DNA from: Adiantum capillus-veneris
Lineage: Eukaryota > Streptophyta > Polypodiopsida > Polypodiales > Pteridaceae
Direction: 5' to 3'
Length of the DNA: 64,000 nucleotides
NCBI GenBank assembly: GCA_014529385.2
Contig: CM043963.1
Location: 67,937,912-68,001,911 of the forward strand
The notes under the pieces are model-generated. The model did no database searches, was not told the DNA's origin, and was given only the letters and a program-made list of their open reading frames with translations. Of the stretch, positions 12,701 through 22,830 are shown in pieces (within the stretch, counting starts at the first letter, position 1; each line of letters begins with the position of its first letter). Position numbers and translations under genes: made by a program.

Positions 12701-12957
12701 ATTTCTCTGCATTGTGCTCTAACATGAATACTTAGACACTGCTACTAAGGTCATCACTTCTAATTATAATGAAAGGAATTTTTCTTGAGCTAATTTATCA
12801 TTAAGCTATGCTGCTGCTTATATGAGTTAAGGTGCTCTCGAATAGCGAACAAAAATTTGTAAGTACTCTGCTACTCAACTATAATCCAATGTGGTGTCAC
12901 ACAGGTAGTCAATGTTTTGTTTTTTATGTATTGTCTAGTCCATTGGTCACATGCACA
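9773..12957. other. gene-free stretch, interior of the copia-type element or host DNA
   Basis: No frame in these 3.2 kb gives a recognisable protein. 9820-10600 is GC-richer with CT/CA runs; 10980-12900 is AT-rich. If the LTRs ending at 191 and 14054 are a pair, this is the main part of a non-coding interior. Otherwise it is ordinary intergenic sequence. Confidence 0.45.
10198..10292 (+). promoter_or_regulatory. promoter-like TATA plus CT/CA-rich tract
   Basis: CTTATATACAG near 10198 is followed about 30-90 bases later by CT-rich runs and (CA)n. This matches a plant TATA box with a downstream pyrimidine patch. No coding frame that I trust follows, so this may be a remnant promoter or chance composition. 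Confidence 0.25.
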
Positions 12958-13181
12958 CAGATCCGCCGATTTAGGCAGTGTGTAAATGCTCACCTTGGTG
13001 TAGAGCCGCCGATTTAGGCAACACCAGTTATCTGTGCAGATCCGCCGATTTAGGCAGCACACTGAAAAATTGCACATTCACAATGGTAAATGCAGATCTG
13101 CCGATATAGGCAGCATTAGTGCAGATTTGCCGATCTAGGCAGCACGTCCTATTGGTGTAGATTCGCTGGTTGAGGCAACAC
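12958..13181 (+). repeat. six spaced copies of a GCAGATCCGCCGATTTAGGCA motif
   Basis: Near-identical motifs start at about 12958, 12999, 13035, 13091, 13120 and 13155. They share the core CCGCCGATTTAGGCA, often preceded by TGCAGAT and followed by GCAC or ACAC. Spacing is uneven, about 29-55 bases. The middle copies are closest to the consensus and the last is most diverged. The array lies about 385 bases before the possible 3' LTR start at 13566. Function unknown; a cluster of protein-binding sites or a decayed minisatellite are both possible. Confidence 0.8.
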
Positions 13182-13565
13182 TGATCACAAAATCATGCTG
13201 TAGTGGCTGGCCACCACTATAAGTGATTTGGATTTGACTTATATTGTGGAATTGGAGTTGGATTGGGATTTGGTATCTGGTGATTATTTAGCAGTGTTTT
13301 TGTGATAAGACTTGACATTATGAGATTGATGATGAGCGTGACCAATGATATCCTGATTCATCAGGGTATGACATATACTGCTTATTCTAGTCGTATAGGA
13401 CACTAGAATAGGTAGTATATGGATGACGGTAGGCATAAGCAATATTGTCTAATTTTATGAATTTTTTACTATTTGATACAGATTTCTAATCATTGTTTTT
13501 GACAAGTACTGTTTGCAGATTTTTATCTTCGCAACTCAGGACAGTTGCTTTCCAACGGAGAGGTA

Positions 13566-14054
13566 TGTTATGGAATTGATATTTATCCATTTATTGCAGT
13601 TGACAGGTGGCAAAAGCATTAGCAGATAATGGATTATGCAGAAGGATATTATATTTTATGTATATTTGATTATTCAAGTGCTCTTTTATGAGCTTTGGCC
13701 ATTTATGACCGGCTGGCCAGTTTGTAACCAATTTGACCATTCAAGAAATCTATATAACAAATACGTGCAAGAGGAAAATGGTGACTCTTGCACGGGGGGA
13801 CATTGCACCCAGTGTCTACGTTACTCTCCTCACCTCTCCTCTCTTCTCTCTCGCGTGTCGGCGTAGCACTCCCTTCTAGAAGGTGCATCTGCACGCGCTC
13901 TCTTGCCCTCTCCTGCTCTCTGTCTCTCTCTTATCGTGTACGGCTTGGAGTAGGTGCAAAGACGGTTGCCAGGTATGTCAATTAGTCTATTTTATGGTTT
14001 GTAGTATGCTATTTCGGATATTTTGCAGGGAACTCCACGCCTCCGGCTGTAGCA
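13566..14054 (+). repeat. copia-type LTR, second copy (5' edge uncertain)
   Basis: Positions 13864-14054 repeat 1-191. The 5' edge is inferred: TGTTATGG at 13566 follows the purine-rich GGAGAGG (13557-13563), which would serve as a polypurine tract. That gives a 489-bp LTR, TG...CA. A TATA box (TATATAA) lies at 13751-13757 and the CT-rich transcript start region follows. No target duplication was found at the 14054 edge. Fossil, about 2-3% from the other copy. Confidence 0.6.
13751..13757 (+). promoter_or_regulatory. TATA box of the copia-type LTR
   Basis: TATATAA lies in the context CTATATAACAAATACG, about 110 bases before the part shared with 1-191. The downstream sequence is CT-rich, as expected for an LTR transcription start region. 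Confidence 0.6.
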
Positions 14055-14055
14055 G

Positions 14056-14727
14056 ACCCAGTCCCAAAAAGTGGAAGAAGCCAGCGGGACCTTACTTCAG
14101 AGTGTCAAGAAGAAAATTTCCCACTCAGAAGCTAATAGCTTGGAACGAGCATTCTCCGAAGACGAATGTTCACTAGCATTGCAAGCCCTTGGCAAGGAAA
14201 AGTCCCCTGGTTGGGATGGGATGACGGTGGAATTCTATAGAGAATTTTGGGATGATCTCAAGGCCCCAATCACAAGATTGGCCAATAAAGCCATGGTAGA
14301 AGGGTCGTTGGAGATAATTGTAAAGAGAGGGATTATTAAACCCATCCCAAAACAAATCTGTTGTTCTCAACTAAAACATTGGCGCCCTATAATGATGATG
14401 TCGGTGGCCTACAAAATTATAGCTAAAGCGGTAGCCCTCAGAGTAGCCCCCTTACTAACCAAGATCATCTCTCCCCATCAACATAGGTTCATCAAAGGAA
14501 GATCCATTTACGATAACATCTTGGCAGCAATGGTGGGCATTGAATACGCAACAGTCACAAAGCAAGAGTGCATTCTGCTACAGTTGGACCTGGACAAGGC
14601 TAATGACAGAATAACATGGACATATATAGAAGCCGTCATGGAAACTCTGGGCTTTGGGCCTCCTCTATGTCGGCTAGTACGTGTAATGGGGGATTGGAAG
14701 ACAGTCAGAGCTCCTATTCAACGATAG
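14056..14727 (+). pseudogene. LINE reverse transcriptase, N-terminal half
   Basis: The frame is open from the LTR edge to a stop at 14725-14727. It shows the L1 RT series: GKEKSPGWDGMTVEFYREFW (the KSPGxDG motif), a stretch ending HWRPIMMMSVAYKIIAKAVA, HQHRFIKGRSIYDNIL, then LLQLDLDKANDRITWTYIE. That last block matches the first catalytic aspartate block, usually DFEKAYDRV, with AYDR changed to ANDR. After 14727 the same frame meets more stops. The block that should read QGCPLAP near 14760-14790 is shifted by one base. Frame phase returns before FADD. Confidence 0.85.
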
Positions 14728-14898
14728 AATTGTGGTCTCTTTTGAGGTCATAAGGTCTATTAAGCAAGATGCCCTTTGGCCCCCCTACTTTTTGCCATAG
14801 GATCACATCCTCTAATCATGACGCTCGAAGCTAGTGCCGAACGAGGGGAGTTGCAAGGCCTTGCCTTACCTGGACATAGCCAACTCCTAGAAATTTTT

Positions 14899-14910
14899 TT
14901 TGCAGATGAC
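14899..14910 (+). pseudogene. LINE RT catalytic motif FADD
   Basis: These twelve bases encode FADD followed by SLLFLKA, the polymerase active-site motif of LINE reverse transcriptases. They lie in the same reading phase as the upstream RT fragment, but stops intervene. A stop follows shortly after (CP then TAG near 14938). Confidence 0.8.
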
Positions 14911-15299
14911 TCTCTCCTCTTCTTGAAGGCGTGCCCCTAGGTCATTAGAAAGGCTCTGGAGATTGTACAAATATTCTCAGTAGCTTCGGGGTCCCAGTGT
15001 AGTATAGAGAAGTCAAGGTTGATCTCCCTATCAAAAAATGACTCATTTGACTCTTGTGTCTGGTCGGAGGAGATTGTCATAAAAGGGAATATCTTTAGCC
15101 TCTGGGAGCCCCCTTGGGGGTGGACGTAACTCACAAGCAAAGATTTGAGTGGGTGCTTGAAAAAATCAAAACAAAAATGAGTAGGTGGGAGTATGCTCTT
15201 CTCCCATTCCCAAGTCGGATAAAAGTGATGAATGCCTTTATGATTCCTTATATTGCCTTCACTAGCCCGCTTCTCAAGATGGCTAAGTGTCACTAGAAA

Positions 15300-15971
15300 G
15301 AGTTCTTAAAACCAGTAAAAAGATTTTTATGGAAAAATAACACAAAATCTTCCAGGCCATGGCAATGGGCCCGGTGGGAATCAATTGCTTGGTCGGAGAA
15401 TTAAGCAGGCCTCGGAATTCTCAACCCTATGGCCCATGCTGAAGCTTGTTGCACCAAATTTGTTGTTTCCTTAGCTAAACAAGATCAAGTTTGGGTTTTT
15501 ATGATCAGAGATATGATAGAACCAACTAAACTTGGCTCGAAGGGTGGAAAGTGGAGAGGGGTGGAGGTTCATGACAAACTGTTAGCCCCGACATGGTCTA
15601 CCTTAAGAATGGGGGGCAGCTTAGGAGAATTGGTCAGAAAATGAAATAGAGAAGTAGGAGTCTTAAAGTGGGGGGAAGAAGCCAGATACTTCAAGAACTC
15701 CATTATGCATTGGTCCCCCTGGCTTTCCAAAGTTGTAGATGCGCCACAAACTCCCTATTGGATTGAGATAGCCAGGAAGGTGAATAATAAGGGTCTGAAG
15801 CAACTTGGGCACTTCTGGGATAGTGGCAACAAGAGTTGTAAAACCATTGACCTTATGGCTACTCAGTACCAACTTAATAGCTTGGAGGCCTTGCTTGTCC
15901 ACAAAGTGATGAAAGAGCTTGACAATCTAGTTATGCCAATCTGCGATTCGGAGTTGGACTGGAATGACTAG
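15300..15971 (+). pseudogene. LINE RT thumb/connection region
   Basis: Frames here encode FLWKNN near 15325, then GILNPMAHAEACCTKFVV from about 15417. These are the FLW...GLGI and downstream blocks conserved between the polymerase and zinc-binding domain of plant L1 elements. A stop precedes the GLGI block and others divide the region (open pieces 15429-15644 and 15705-15971). Confidence 0.7.
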
Positions 15972-15992
15972 AAATGGCCCGGAAGCAGTCTC

Positions 15993-16529
15993 TTGTGGAA
16001 ACCCCATACTAAAAGTATTTATCAGACAATGATGGAAAAGAAGAATTGGTCTAGCCCCCTTAACAAGCTACAAAAAAAGAAATGGCCGGAGGAAAGGTGG
16101 GAGCATGTAATGGAGAACATATGGAATCCAAAGGTTCCGTCGCACATGAAGGTATTCTTATGGAAGGTTATTTGGGGTGCTCTACCGACGGGGGTGAAGA
16201 TTCAAGAGAGAGGGATTGGGTCAGATAGATGCTTGGGGTGCACGTTGGCTAGTGAAGACCTGGCCCACGTATTCATGGACTGCCCAACTATCAAAGGCCT
16301 CAGAGGGAAAATATACAAGTGGGTCCAAAGAACATGGAAAATTAGTTTTTTCAACAATGACCTATTCCTTGGAGGTAAGAATTCAGGTAGTCCTGCACTC
16401 CTCGTCAGCACTCAAATCGTCAGATACTTCTTCTTGTATAATATATGGAAGACAAGGAACCGCCATGTTTTTGAAGGAGGTTTTGAGTGGCAAGCTTCGC
16501 AGAAATTATACAAGAAAGCAAAGTGCTAA
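15993..16529 (+). pseudogene. LINE C-terminal zinc-binding domain (zf-RVT)
   Basis: A 178-codon piece carries the zf-RVT signature of plant LINEs: WNPKVPSHMKVFLWKVIWGA, LPTGVKIQERG, CLGC, then EDLAHVFMDCP. The cysteine/histidine set (CxxC...HxxxxC) is complete. The last part diverges into a frame change near 16500, with matching downstream residues in another frame (SALKSSDTSS... to 16572). No RNase H domain is present. Confidence 0.8.
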
Positions 16530-16830
16530 TATGGACACTTGGACGCAAGCGACACTCGGAGGATTGGTCTAGGACTACTTGTGCCTTGGTGTCAGCAGAT
16601 GGAATGCCTAGGTTGGGGACAAATCTTTAAAAGATCTTAGAATGACAAGATTATGGATCTTGTGTATCAAGGATGGTGGGGCGGGTTGATAGGGGTGACT
16701 GCCCTGATAGCCGTTGTAATTACTGTCCCTCGATGTTGTCATGGCTTAGACAAGACCTTGTAATTTTTGGGTTGTTCAATATAATTCACTCACAATTGTG
16801 AGTTTTGCTAATAAATAAATAAAATAAAAA

Positions 16831-17309
16831 AATTTACTAAAATTATGCAAGGTGAAGGTTCACTTTAGCATTTAAAAAAAATATAATGCAAGAAAAGTAA
16901 AGACACTTGAGGATGTGAAATGAAAGGTTAGTCTCCATCATTGTACAATGAAAGTTTCCCTAACCCAACACAATAGGAAGGGTTTCTTTTAGAAAGCAGA
17001 AAAGCCAAAAAGTGAAGGGTAAAATTTACAATGCAAAAGTAAAGGTTAAGATTGAGGAAATGAAAAGCCTTTTGAAAGTGTAAAGTTAAACGACTTTCTA
17101 CTCTACATAGAATAAATGTACCAATTTAAATGCACATAACAAAAAAAAGTAATTTCAATGGAGATTTTGTTATTTAATAATTATTTTATTTTCAAAGATA
17201 TATTTGTTTTTATTTTTTCAACACCAATATTGATATTTTTTTAGAAAGCTTGCTTGTCCATGCATCGACTTTGGGTTGTCTCCCTTTGAGGACATGCATG
17301 CAAATGAAG
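16831..17309. other. AT-rich stretch, nothing recognised
   Basis: Follows the LINE tail. Mostly A- and T-rich, with no credible frame, repeat or RNA gene. Confidence 0.6.
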
Positions 17310-17357
17310 AGGTTGTAATCCAAGATATTGACCATCGCATTGTCTATGTGTATGTGC

Positions 17358-17394
<37 letters not shown>

Positions 17395-17448
17395 TGTAAT
17401 CCAAGATATTGACCATCGCATTGTCTATGTGTATGTGCACATGTGTGC

Positions 17449-17515
<67 letters not shown>

Positions 17516-17565
17516 TTTACCGTCAAGCTCATATAAATTTGTCTATGTGTATGTGCACATGTGTG

Positions 17566-17651
<86 letters not shown>

Positions 17652-17684
17652 TTTACCGTCAAACTCATATAAATTTGTCCTCAC
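17310..17684. repeat. segmentally duplicated microsatellite block
   Basis: A roughly 48-base segment (GAGGTTGTAATCCAAGATAT... to GTGTATGTGCA) occurs at 17310-17358 and again at 17391-17439. A second segment (GAGGTTTTACCGTCAA...ATAAATTTGTC) occurs at about 17511-17545 and 17648-17684. Between them lie (AG)n at 17362-17392, (TG)n(AG)n at 17451-17513 and (TG)n(AG)n at 17567-17649. Each unique segment sits at the edge of an AG tract, which suggests the tracts mediated the duplications. Confidence 0.8.
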
Positions 17685-17994
17685 TAGGGGTACCCTTGCC
17701 CTACAAATTTCCAAGATATTATGATTTTTTTGACATTATAGTGTATTTTCTAAAGGATAGCTAATATTTTTCATCCGTAGAAAACATGCAAAATGCCTTG
17801 AAATGGGTAAAATATGTCGCAAAAACCAACCTTCATATTGACACTCCAAATGGAGAGAGTGTGCCCAATTGACGGGTCTTTTACCATTTCTGGAGTATTT
17901 AGTATTATTTATTTTGAACTGTTAAATTGTGGACCATGCTTAATAATCTATAAATTCTCTAGATTTTTACAAGCAAAGGTGTTTATCAAAAATC

Positions 17995-17999
<5 letters not shown>

Positions 18000-18031
<32 letters not shown>
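18000..18031. repeat. (AG)n microsatellite
   Basis: About 15 AG units followed by ACACAGAGG. It lies in otherwise unremarkable AT-rich DNA. Confidence 0.85.
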
Positions 18032-18034
<3 letters not shown>

Positions 18035-18154
18035 AGAGGACAAATTTATAGCATCCAACAATTGACTCGATAAGGAGAAAGAAAGAGAGAGAAAAATGTT
18101 TAAGGGTGTAAGATCAATCTAAAGAGAGTAAAGCCTTCAACAATTGAATACTTG

Positions 18155-18156
<2 letters not shown>

Positions 18157-18192
<36 letters not shown>
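18157..18192. repeat. 36-base uninterrupted G run
   Basis: Thirty-six consecutive G residues followed directly by (AG)9. A second G-rich run (13 G, C, then about 12 G) lies at about 18910-18936 after another AG tract. Long poly-G is rare in plant DNA and can form quadruplexes. It is also where sequencing most easily fails, so the length is uncertain. Confidence 0.85.
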
Positions 18193-18193
<1 letters not shown>

Positions 18194-18210
18194 GAGAGAG
18201 AGAGAGAGAG

Positions 18211-18470
18211 AAGAAGAAGAAGAAGAAAATTTTTAATTTCATAGGAATAATCCCAAAAGATATATTTGATGACTTGGGTGAGAATAAAGATATATTTGAT
18301 AATCTTTATTCTCAACCAAGTTATCGAATATATTTTTTGGGATTATTCCTATGGCATTAAAAATTCTTCTCTTCTTCTTCTTCTTCTCTTTTGTTATCAT
18401 CCAAGGTATCCAAATATATCTCTTGGGATTATTCATATGGTATTAAAAATTCTTTTCTTCTTCTTTCTAT
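18211..18470. repeat. fold-back inverted repeat with a third arm
   Basis: Left arm 18211-18291 and right arm about 18302-18386 are near reverse complements (roughly 80 bases) around a 10-base loop. The pairing runs from (GAA)n/(TTC)n through ATAGGAATAATCCCAAAA and its partner GGGATTATTCCTAT to AGAATAAAGAT/ATCTTTATTCT. A further copy of the right arm (18395-18470) follows directly. Outside the arms are (AG)n on the left and (CT)n on the right, continuing the symmetry. It could be a MITE-like element, a hairpin RNA source or a palindromic duplication. Confidence 0.8.
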
Positions 18471-18473
18471 CTA

Positions 18474-18477
<4 letters not shown>

Positions 18478-18557
<80 letters not shown>

Positions 18558-18605
18558 GTCTTGATAAGAGGAGAATTGAAAACATTGTAGAAAATAATAC
18601 AATGT

Positions 18606-18668
<63 letters not shown>

Positions 18669-18864
18669 ATCATAGCTATCTATAATTTTCTTTAAAGAGA
18701 TTGAGAATAAGATCCCTCGCTATGTCCACGCATCAACTGGGGGCCATCTCTTCAACTGCAGTGCCAATTGTCAACTACCATGCCATGATGACATGCTGTA
18801 TGTGTATGCAGACATGAGCTCCAGCCAAGTTGCTATCCACCCAACACATGGGTGTGTGTCTGTG

Positions 18865-18920
<56 letters not shown>

Positions 18921-18936
18921 GGCGGGGGGGGGGGGT
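18478..18936. repeat. cluster of (CT)n(CA)n, (TG)n(AG)n and (AG)n-Gn microsatellites
   Basis: (CT)n 18478-18507 then (CA)n to 18556; (TG)n 18604-18630 then (AG)n to 18666; (AG)n 18867-18910 then a G-rich run to 18936. No gene is visible between them. Confidence 0.85.
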
Positions 18937-19089
18937 TAAGGGGGTGGAGAGGAGGAAGGGGAATATAAGGAAAGCATAAAAGTTTTGAATTTCATAGTGG
19001 TTGTACTAGAAAAAGAGCAAAACCCCTCAAGATCTATGTGACAAATTTTTAATTCAAGCATAAATACGCACATATATATACATATATAG

Positions 19090-19361
19090 TGAGGCAGTCC
19101 CAGGCGGGCAACAAAAAAGGCGACCTCTAAACACCCCTCAAGGCTCTTGTGCTGCTCAATTGGAGCTGGGGCAACCACAAGCACAAATAAACAACAAATC
19201 CACAACCAAAACCCAACTACACAAGGGGCACCACCTAGTTTAAAAGTGAACTAGGACGCAAAGGGAGAATCGTTAGAGCAACCCAAAAATAAGTAAGGAC
19301 TTTACACTAACCCTAACGTTAACCAATGGAACACTCTCACGTACTAAAACACGAGAGCGAG

Positions 19362-19431
<70 letters not shown>

Positions 19432-20143
19432 TGTACAACTTAGCTTCAACCTTATGATTTGCCCAAGAAGGCACCTAGAGCTTGCGGATTCAAGTGACAA
19501 GATTTGGTTATAGCATCACTAGCACATTGTCTTAGGGTTATGGGAGCCCTCTCACCATCCACCCTTTTACAATGGTAGCCAACAAACAATAGCCAATGAA
19601 TCACAAGGACAAGCAACAAAACAACAACCTTCAATGAAACAAGTCACCTTATGAAGCTGAATGAGTTTGCCAAACCAAATTGGAGGAGCAGCGTGAGCCT
19701 TTGGGACATGAAATTGCATCCAAAACTACCAATTCATTGATGTTGGGATATATATAACAATGGTAGAAAGATATCTTCTACTCGCACTCACTCAACTTGC
19801 TCACGCTTTTCTATGCACCAAAATGATGGTGTATAGAAAGCTTTCTCTCTCCTTTCCACCAAGATAGAACTGGCGTGTGCTACGCTCAATCTAGTGTGCA
19901 ATAGTGTAGAGATGCCTTTTACAAAGAGAGATGGGTTCTATTTATAGGTTTTTGGAAGCTTTGATTAGGATTAGTTCTAATCAATTTTATTGACAAAACA
20001 AGAGATTAGGAAATATTTTGATTTTTTAAATGGGAGTGGGTCTTCCTAATCCCTTAAGCCACATGGATGTGGGCTCAAGGGGGAGAATTATTGAGAGTGA
20101 AAGGGGAGAGAGGTGAGTAACATGGAGGTGCCTACTCTAGTAG
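19090..20143 (-). repeat. element D 3' LTR, distal part
   Basis: Matches 39098 to about 40088 (start TGAGGC, GGGGCACCACCTAGTTT, TATA region). It includes an expanded (AG)n tract at about 19359-19428 where the other LTR has only a short one. The TATA box (TATAAATAG on the - strand) lies at about 19933-19946. The U5 stem-loop and TGGTGCCCC lie at 19225-19255. Ends where element B begins. Confidence 0.85.
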
Positions 20144-20369
20144 TGAGGCGGTCCGGGGCGGGCAACAAGAAGAGCAACCTCTAGACACCCTTCAAGGCTC
20201 CTGTGCTGCTCAATGGGGCTGGGGCACAACACAACACAAACCAAAACAACAAACCCACAACCAAATCCCAACTACACAAGGGGCACCACCTAGTTAGAGC
20301 AACCCACAAACAAGCGAGGAATTTACACTAACCCTAACACCAATGGAACACTCTTACACACTAAAACAC

Positions 20370-20436
<67 letters not shown>

Positions 20437-22802
20437 CTCAGGCTGCTTTGAAACGTATCGGCAATGATCAAGCAAACACAACTATATATTTAAGAAAGAG
20501 AGAGAAAGGGGGAGGGGGTGCTTGTTGCATTCATACCTTCTTACGAATCTGTCATGACAAATCAAGTGAGATTAGTATTTGTTCAACATAGCTTGCGTAA
20601 ATTTCACCATAACACATCACAAGAAAAGCCACTCCAATCACTGTCTTAAGGCCAGGGGAGTCCTCTCCACCCTGTCGCCCTCTTACAGTATGTGGGATTT
20701 ATGGCTAGATTGATGACAACACCAGAGACAAGCTATCAAGAACTTAACAAAAAACACCAAGACACTTACGCATCATTGTTGTCCATTACTTCACGTTGGA
20801 AGGGAGACAAAGTATCCAAGCTTAGTCCAAATCCACCCTCCTTGATTCAGCAAATGTTGGGCTTACACTAGTAGGAGGAATGATAGATTTCCTACTCTCA
20901 ATTGAATTATCACTCTCTCTCTTACAATGGCATAGAGTTCCCTTGCTAATCCCCTATTACAACACATGCACATGCATAAGACAATGAGCTTCCACTCAAG
21001 AGCTCCTTCTCGAGAGGTTGAGCTTGGCTTCTCAAGCTATAGCATAGTGCTCTTGCTTATGGCTTTCTTTGTGCTAGCTACACCCTCCTTTTATAGCAAT
21101 TTTGAAGGCTAGGGTTACTCCTCTAACCATGGTTGAGTTAGATTTTCAGCAATTTATCTAATTTCTTTTGCTTGGAATTATCAAGAAGTTGGTGGGGAAA
21201 GAGAGAGGAGAGAAATGGAGGTGATAGGACTTTTCATAGTGGGTTAGTGTTAGTAGAGTTAGTATTAATTTACAAATGGAATTGGATATTTACAATGGGA
21301 GTATCCATGTAGGATACAAATAAGGAAGAAAAACTCTTAAGAGGTAAGAAAAGGTGGATTTCTTACAAGGTTGATGCTCCAAGTGTCTTGAGTAGGGCCA
21401 ATTTTGACACTTGTTGACGGTCCACTAGCTTTGACGGTACATTTTTTCTCCACTCTTGACCTTCCTCGAGAGACAAGGTAATTGAAGCTGAGTAATCAAC
21501 CGCCATGATGCTGTCTTTTAAGAGAAGAGGCTGAATTTTGTGGTTTCTTGATAGATATGGGTAATTTGGAGGAGGAAAAATGAGACTAGGTGGTCAATTT
21601 TGGAATGGAATTGTGTGTGGGAGGTATGAGTTCACCATGGTTTCTCTTATTGTTCAAGGTTGAGGAGAACGTGAGTAGTGTGCAGAGAGGAGTGGTGAGA
21701 GAGATGGGGATGATGAGTGGAGAAGTGTGTGTGAAAGAGGAAAATGATAAAGTGGAAGAGAGAGTGTGGCTGCATAGCATGGGAAAACTGGGGTCCACTA
21801 AAAAAATCATAGCTCACAGCTCGTAGCTCAAAAAAATATAAAACAATTTGAGGCAAAAGTTCAGCCCACGTGCTACAACTTTTGTTTGTATCACCTTTTC
21901 AAATTCGGAGAGCAAGTGAACTTTAAAAATTCAGCAAAACCGACCGTTTTTTTCCACTGCAAAGGTCCTTGTGGGGTCCTTCTTTGGCTGATTCTTTTGA
22001 ATACCTCCAAGAGTGAGCCCTCCATAGTACATGTATGCATGCCACCTACCCTTGACCTTATTTGGTGGGTCTATAATTGAAGATATTGTTGAGATTAGGA
22101 TATAAGTGAATAGTACAACTAAGAAAATCAAATATTGAGGGGTCTAAAAAATATGTACATGTCAAATATAAATAATATAAGTGAAAAAAATATAAAGGGG
22201 TCAAAAGAAATCTCTCTCATTATGAGGCTACCATAAAAAGATAAATATTTTTGGTGTTCTAATTTTTTTAGAAAAAAACAAAATAGATGTAGGAAGGGAA
22301 AAATCACAATAGTGAAAAATATACACATAAATAAAACTAGTTTTTTTGGATTTTTGTTGGGGTGGAGTTACACCAAATATAAGAGAAGCTTACATGAAAA
22401 TATTTTTATATGGAATAAAGAGTATGAAAAATGGTAAGAAAAATTGTGGTAATGGTGAGGCAATGTACAGAGCATAAATAACACACACCTACGTAGAAAT
22501 ATTTAAATAAATATCAAAATAATTATGAAAAAATATTTTATTTAGGCCCTATATACAAAGAAATATTTACATACGCATGGGCCATAATATACTTATTTTT
22601 TTTAAAAAATTATTTTTTTTTGGCTCAACTAGCCCAATGACTAGCTAATTGAGGTTTTTTTTAAGAAGATATGGGAAAAGTCCCGTGACTCACGCATGCC
22701 TATGTACAGTGAAATGGTAGGGATAGCCACAGTGTTTGGGTGATTTTGGTAGGGTGAGGTAACTCACTGTGGCAATTATAAAGAGCCGAAAAACGGCTAT
22801 CA
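20144..22802 (-). repeat. element B 3' LTR
   Basis: Repeat of 28722-31413. On the - strand it starts TGATAGCC beside the polypurine tract. A TATAAAAGG promoter lies at 21087-21095, and a (CT)n transcript tract (AG on +, about 20372-20434) lies about 650 bases downstream in R-U5. Confidence 0.88.
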
Positions 22803-22806
22803 TTAG

Positions 22807-22819
22807 CCCTCCCCCTGGA
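22807..22819 (-). other. polypurine tract of element B
   Basis: On the - strand, ATCCAGGGGGAGGG then CTAA directly precedes the 3' LTR start TGATAGCC. Confidence 0.8.
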
Positions 22820-22830
22820 TGATGGTATAT

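Larger units (their letters stand above)
14055..16830 (+). mobile_element. 5'-truncated L1-type LINE
   Basis: A non-LTR retrotransposon lacking its ORF1 and endonuclease. It begins directly at the end of the copia-type LTR and carries the reverse transcriptase, the thumb/connection region and the zinc-binding C-terminal domain. It ends in a short A-rich tail of AATAAATAAA type near 16808-16830. Several stops and frame changes make it dead. The missing 5' part is the usual LINE outcome of incomplete reverse transcription. No target duplication was recognised around it. Confidence 0.85.

Noticed and set aside
12958-13181. CRISPR-like array
   Set aside because: The repeats are diverged, spacing is irregular, no cas genes are present and the context is plant nuclear DNA.
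17276-17764. Frames rich in RERE or VCVC repeats
   Set aside because: These are translations of (AG)n and (TG)n microsatellites on both strands.
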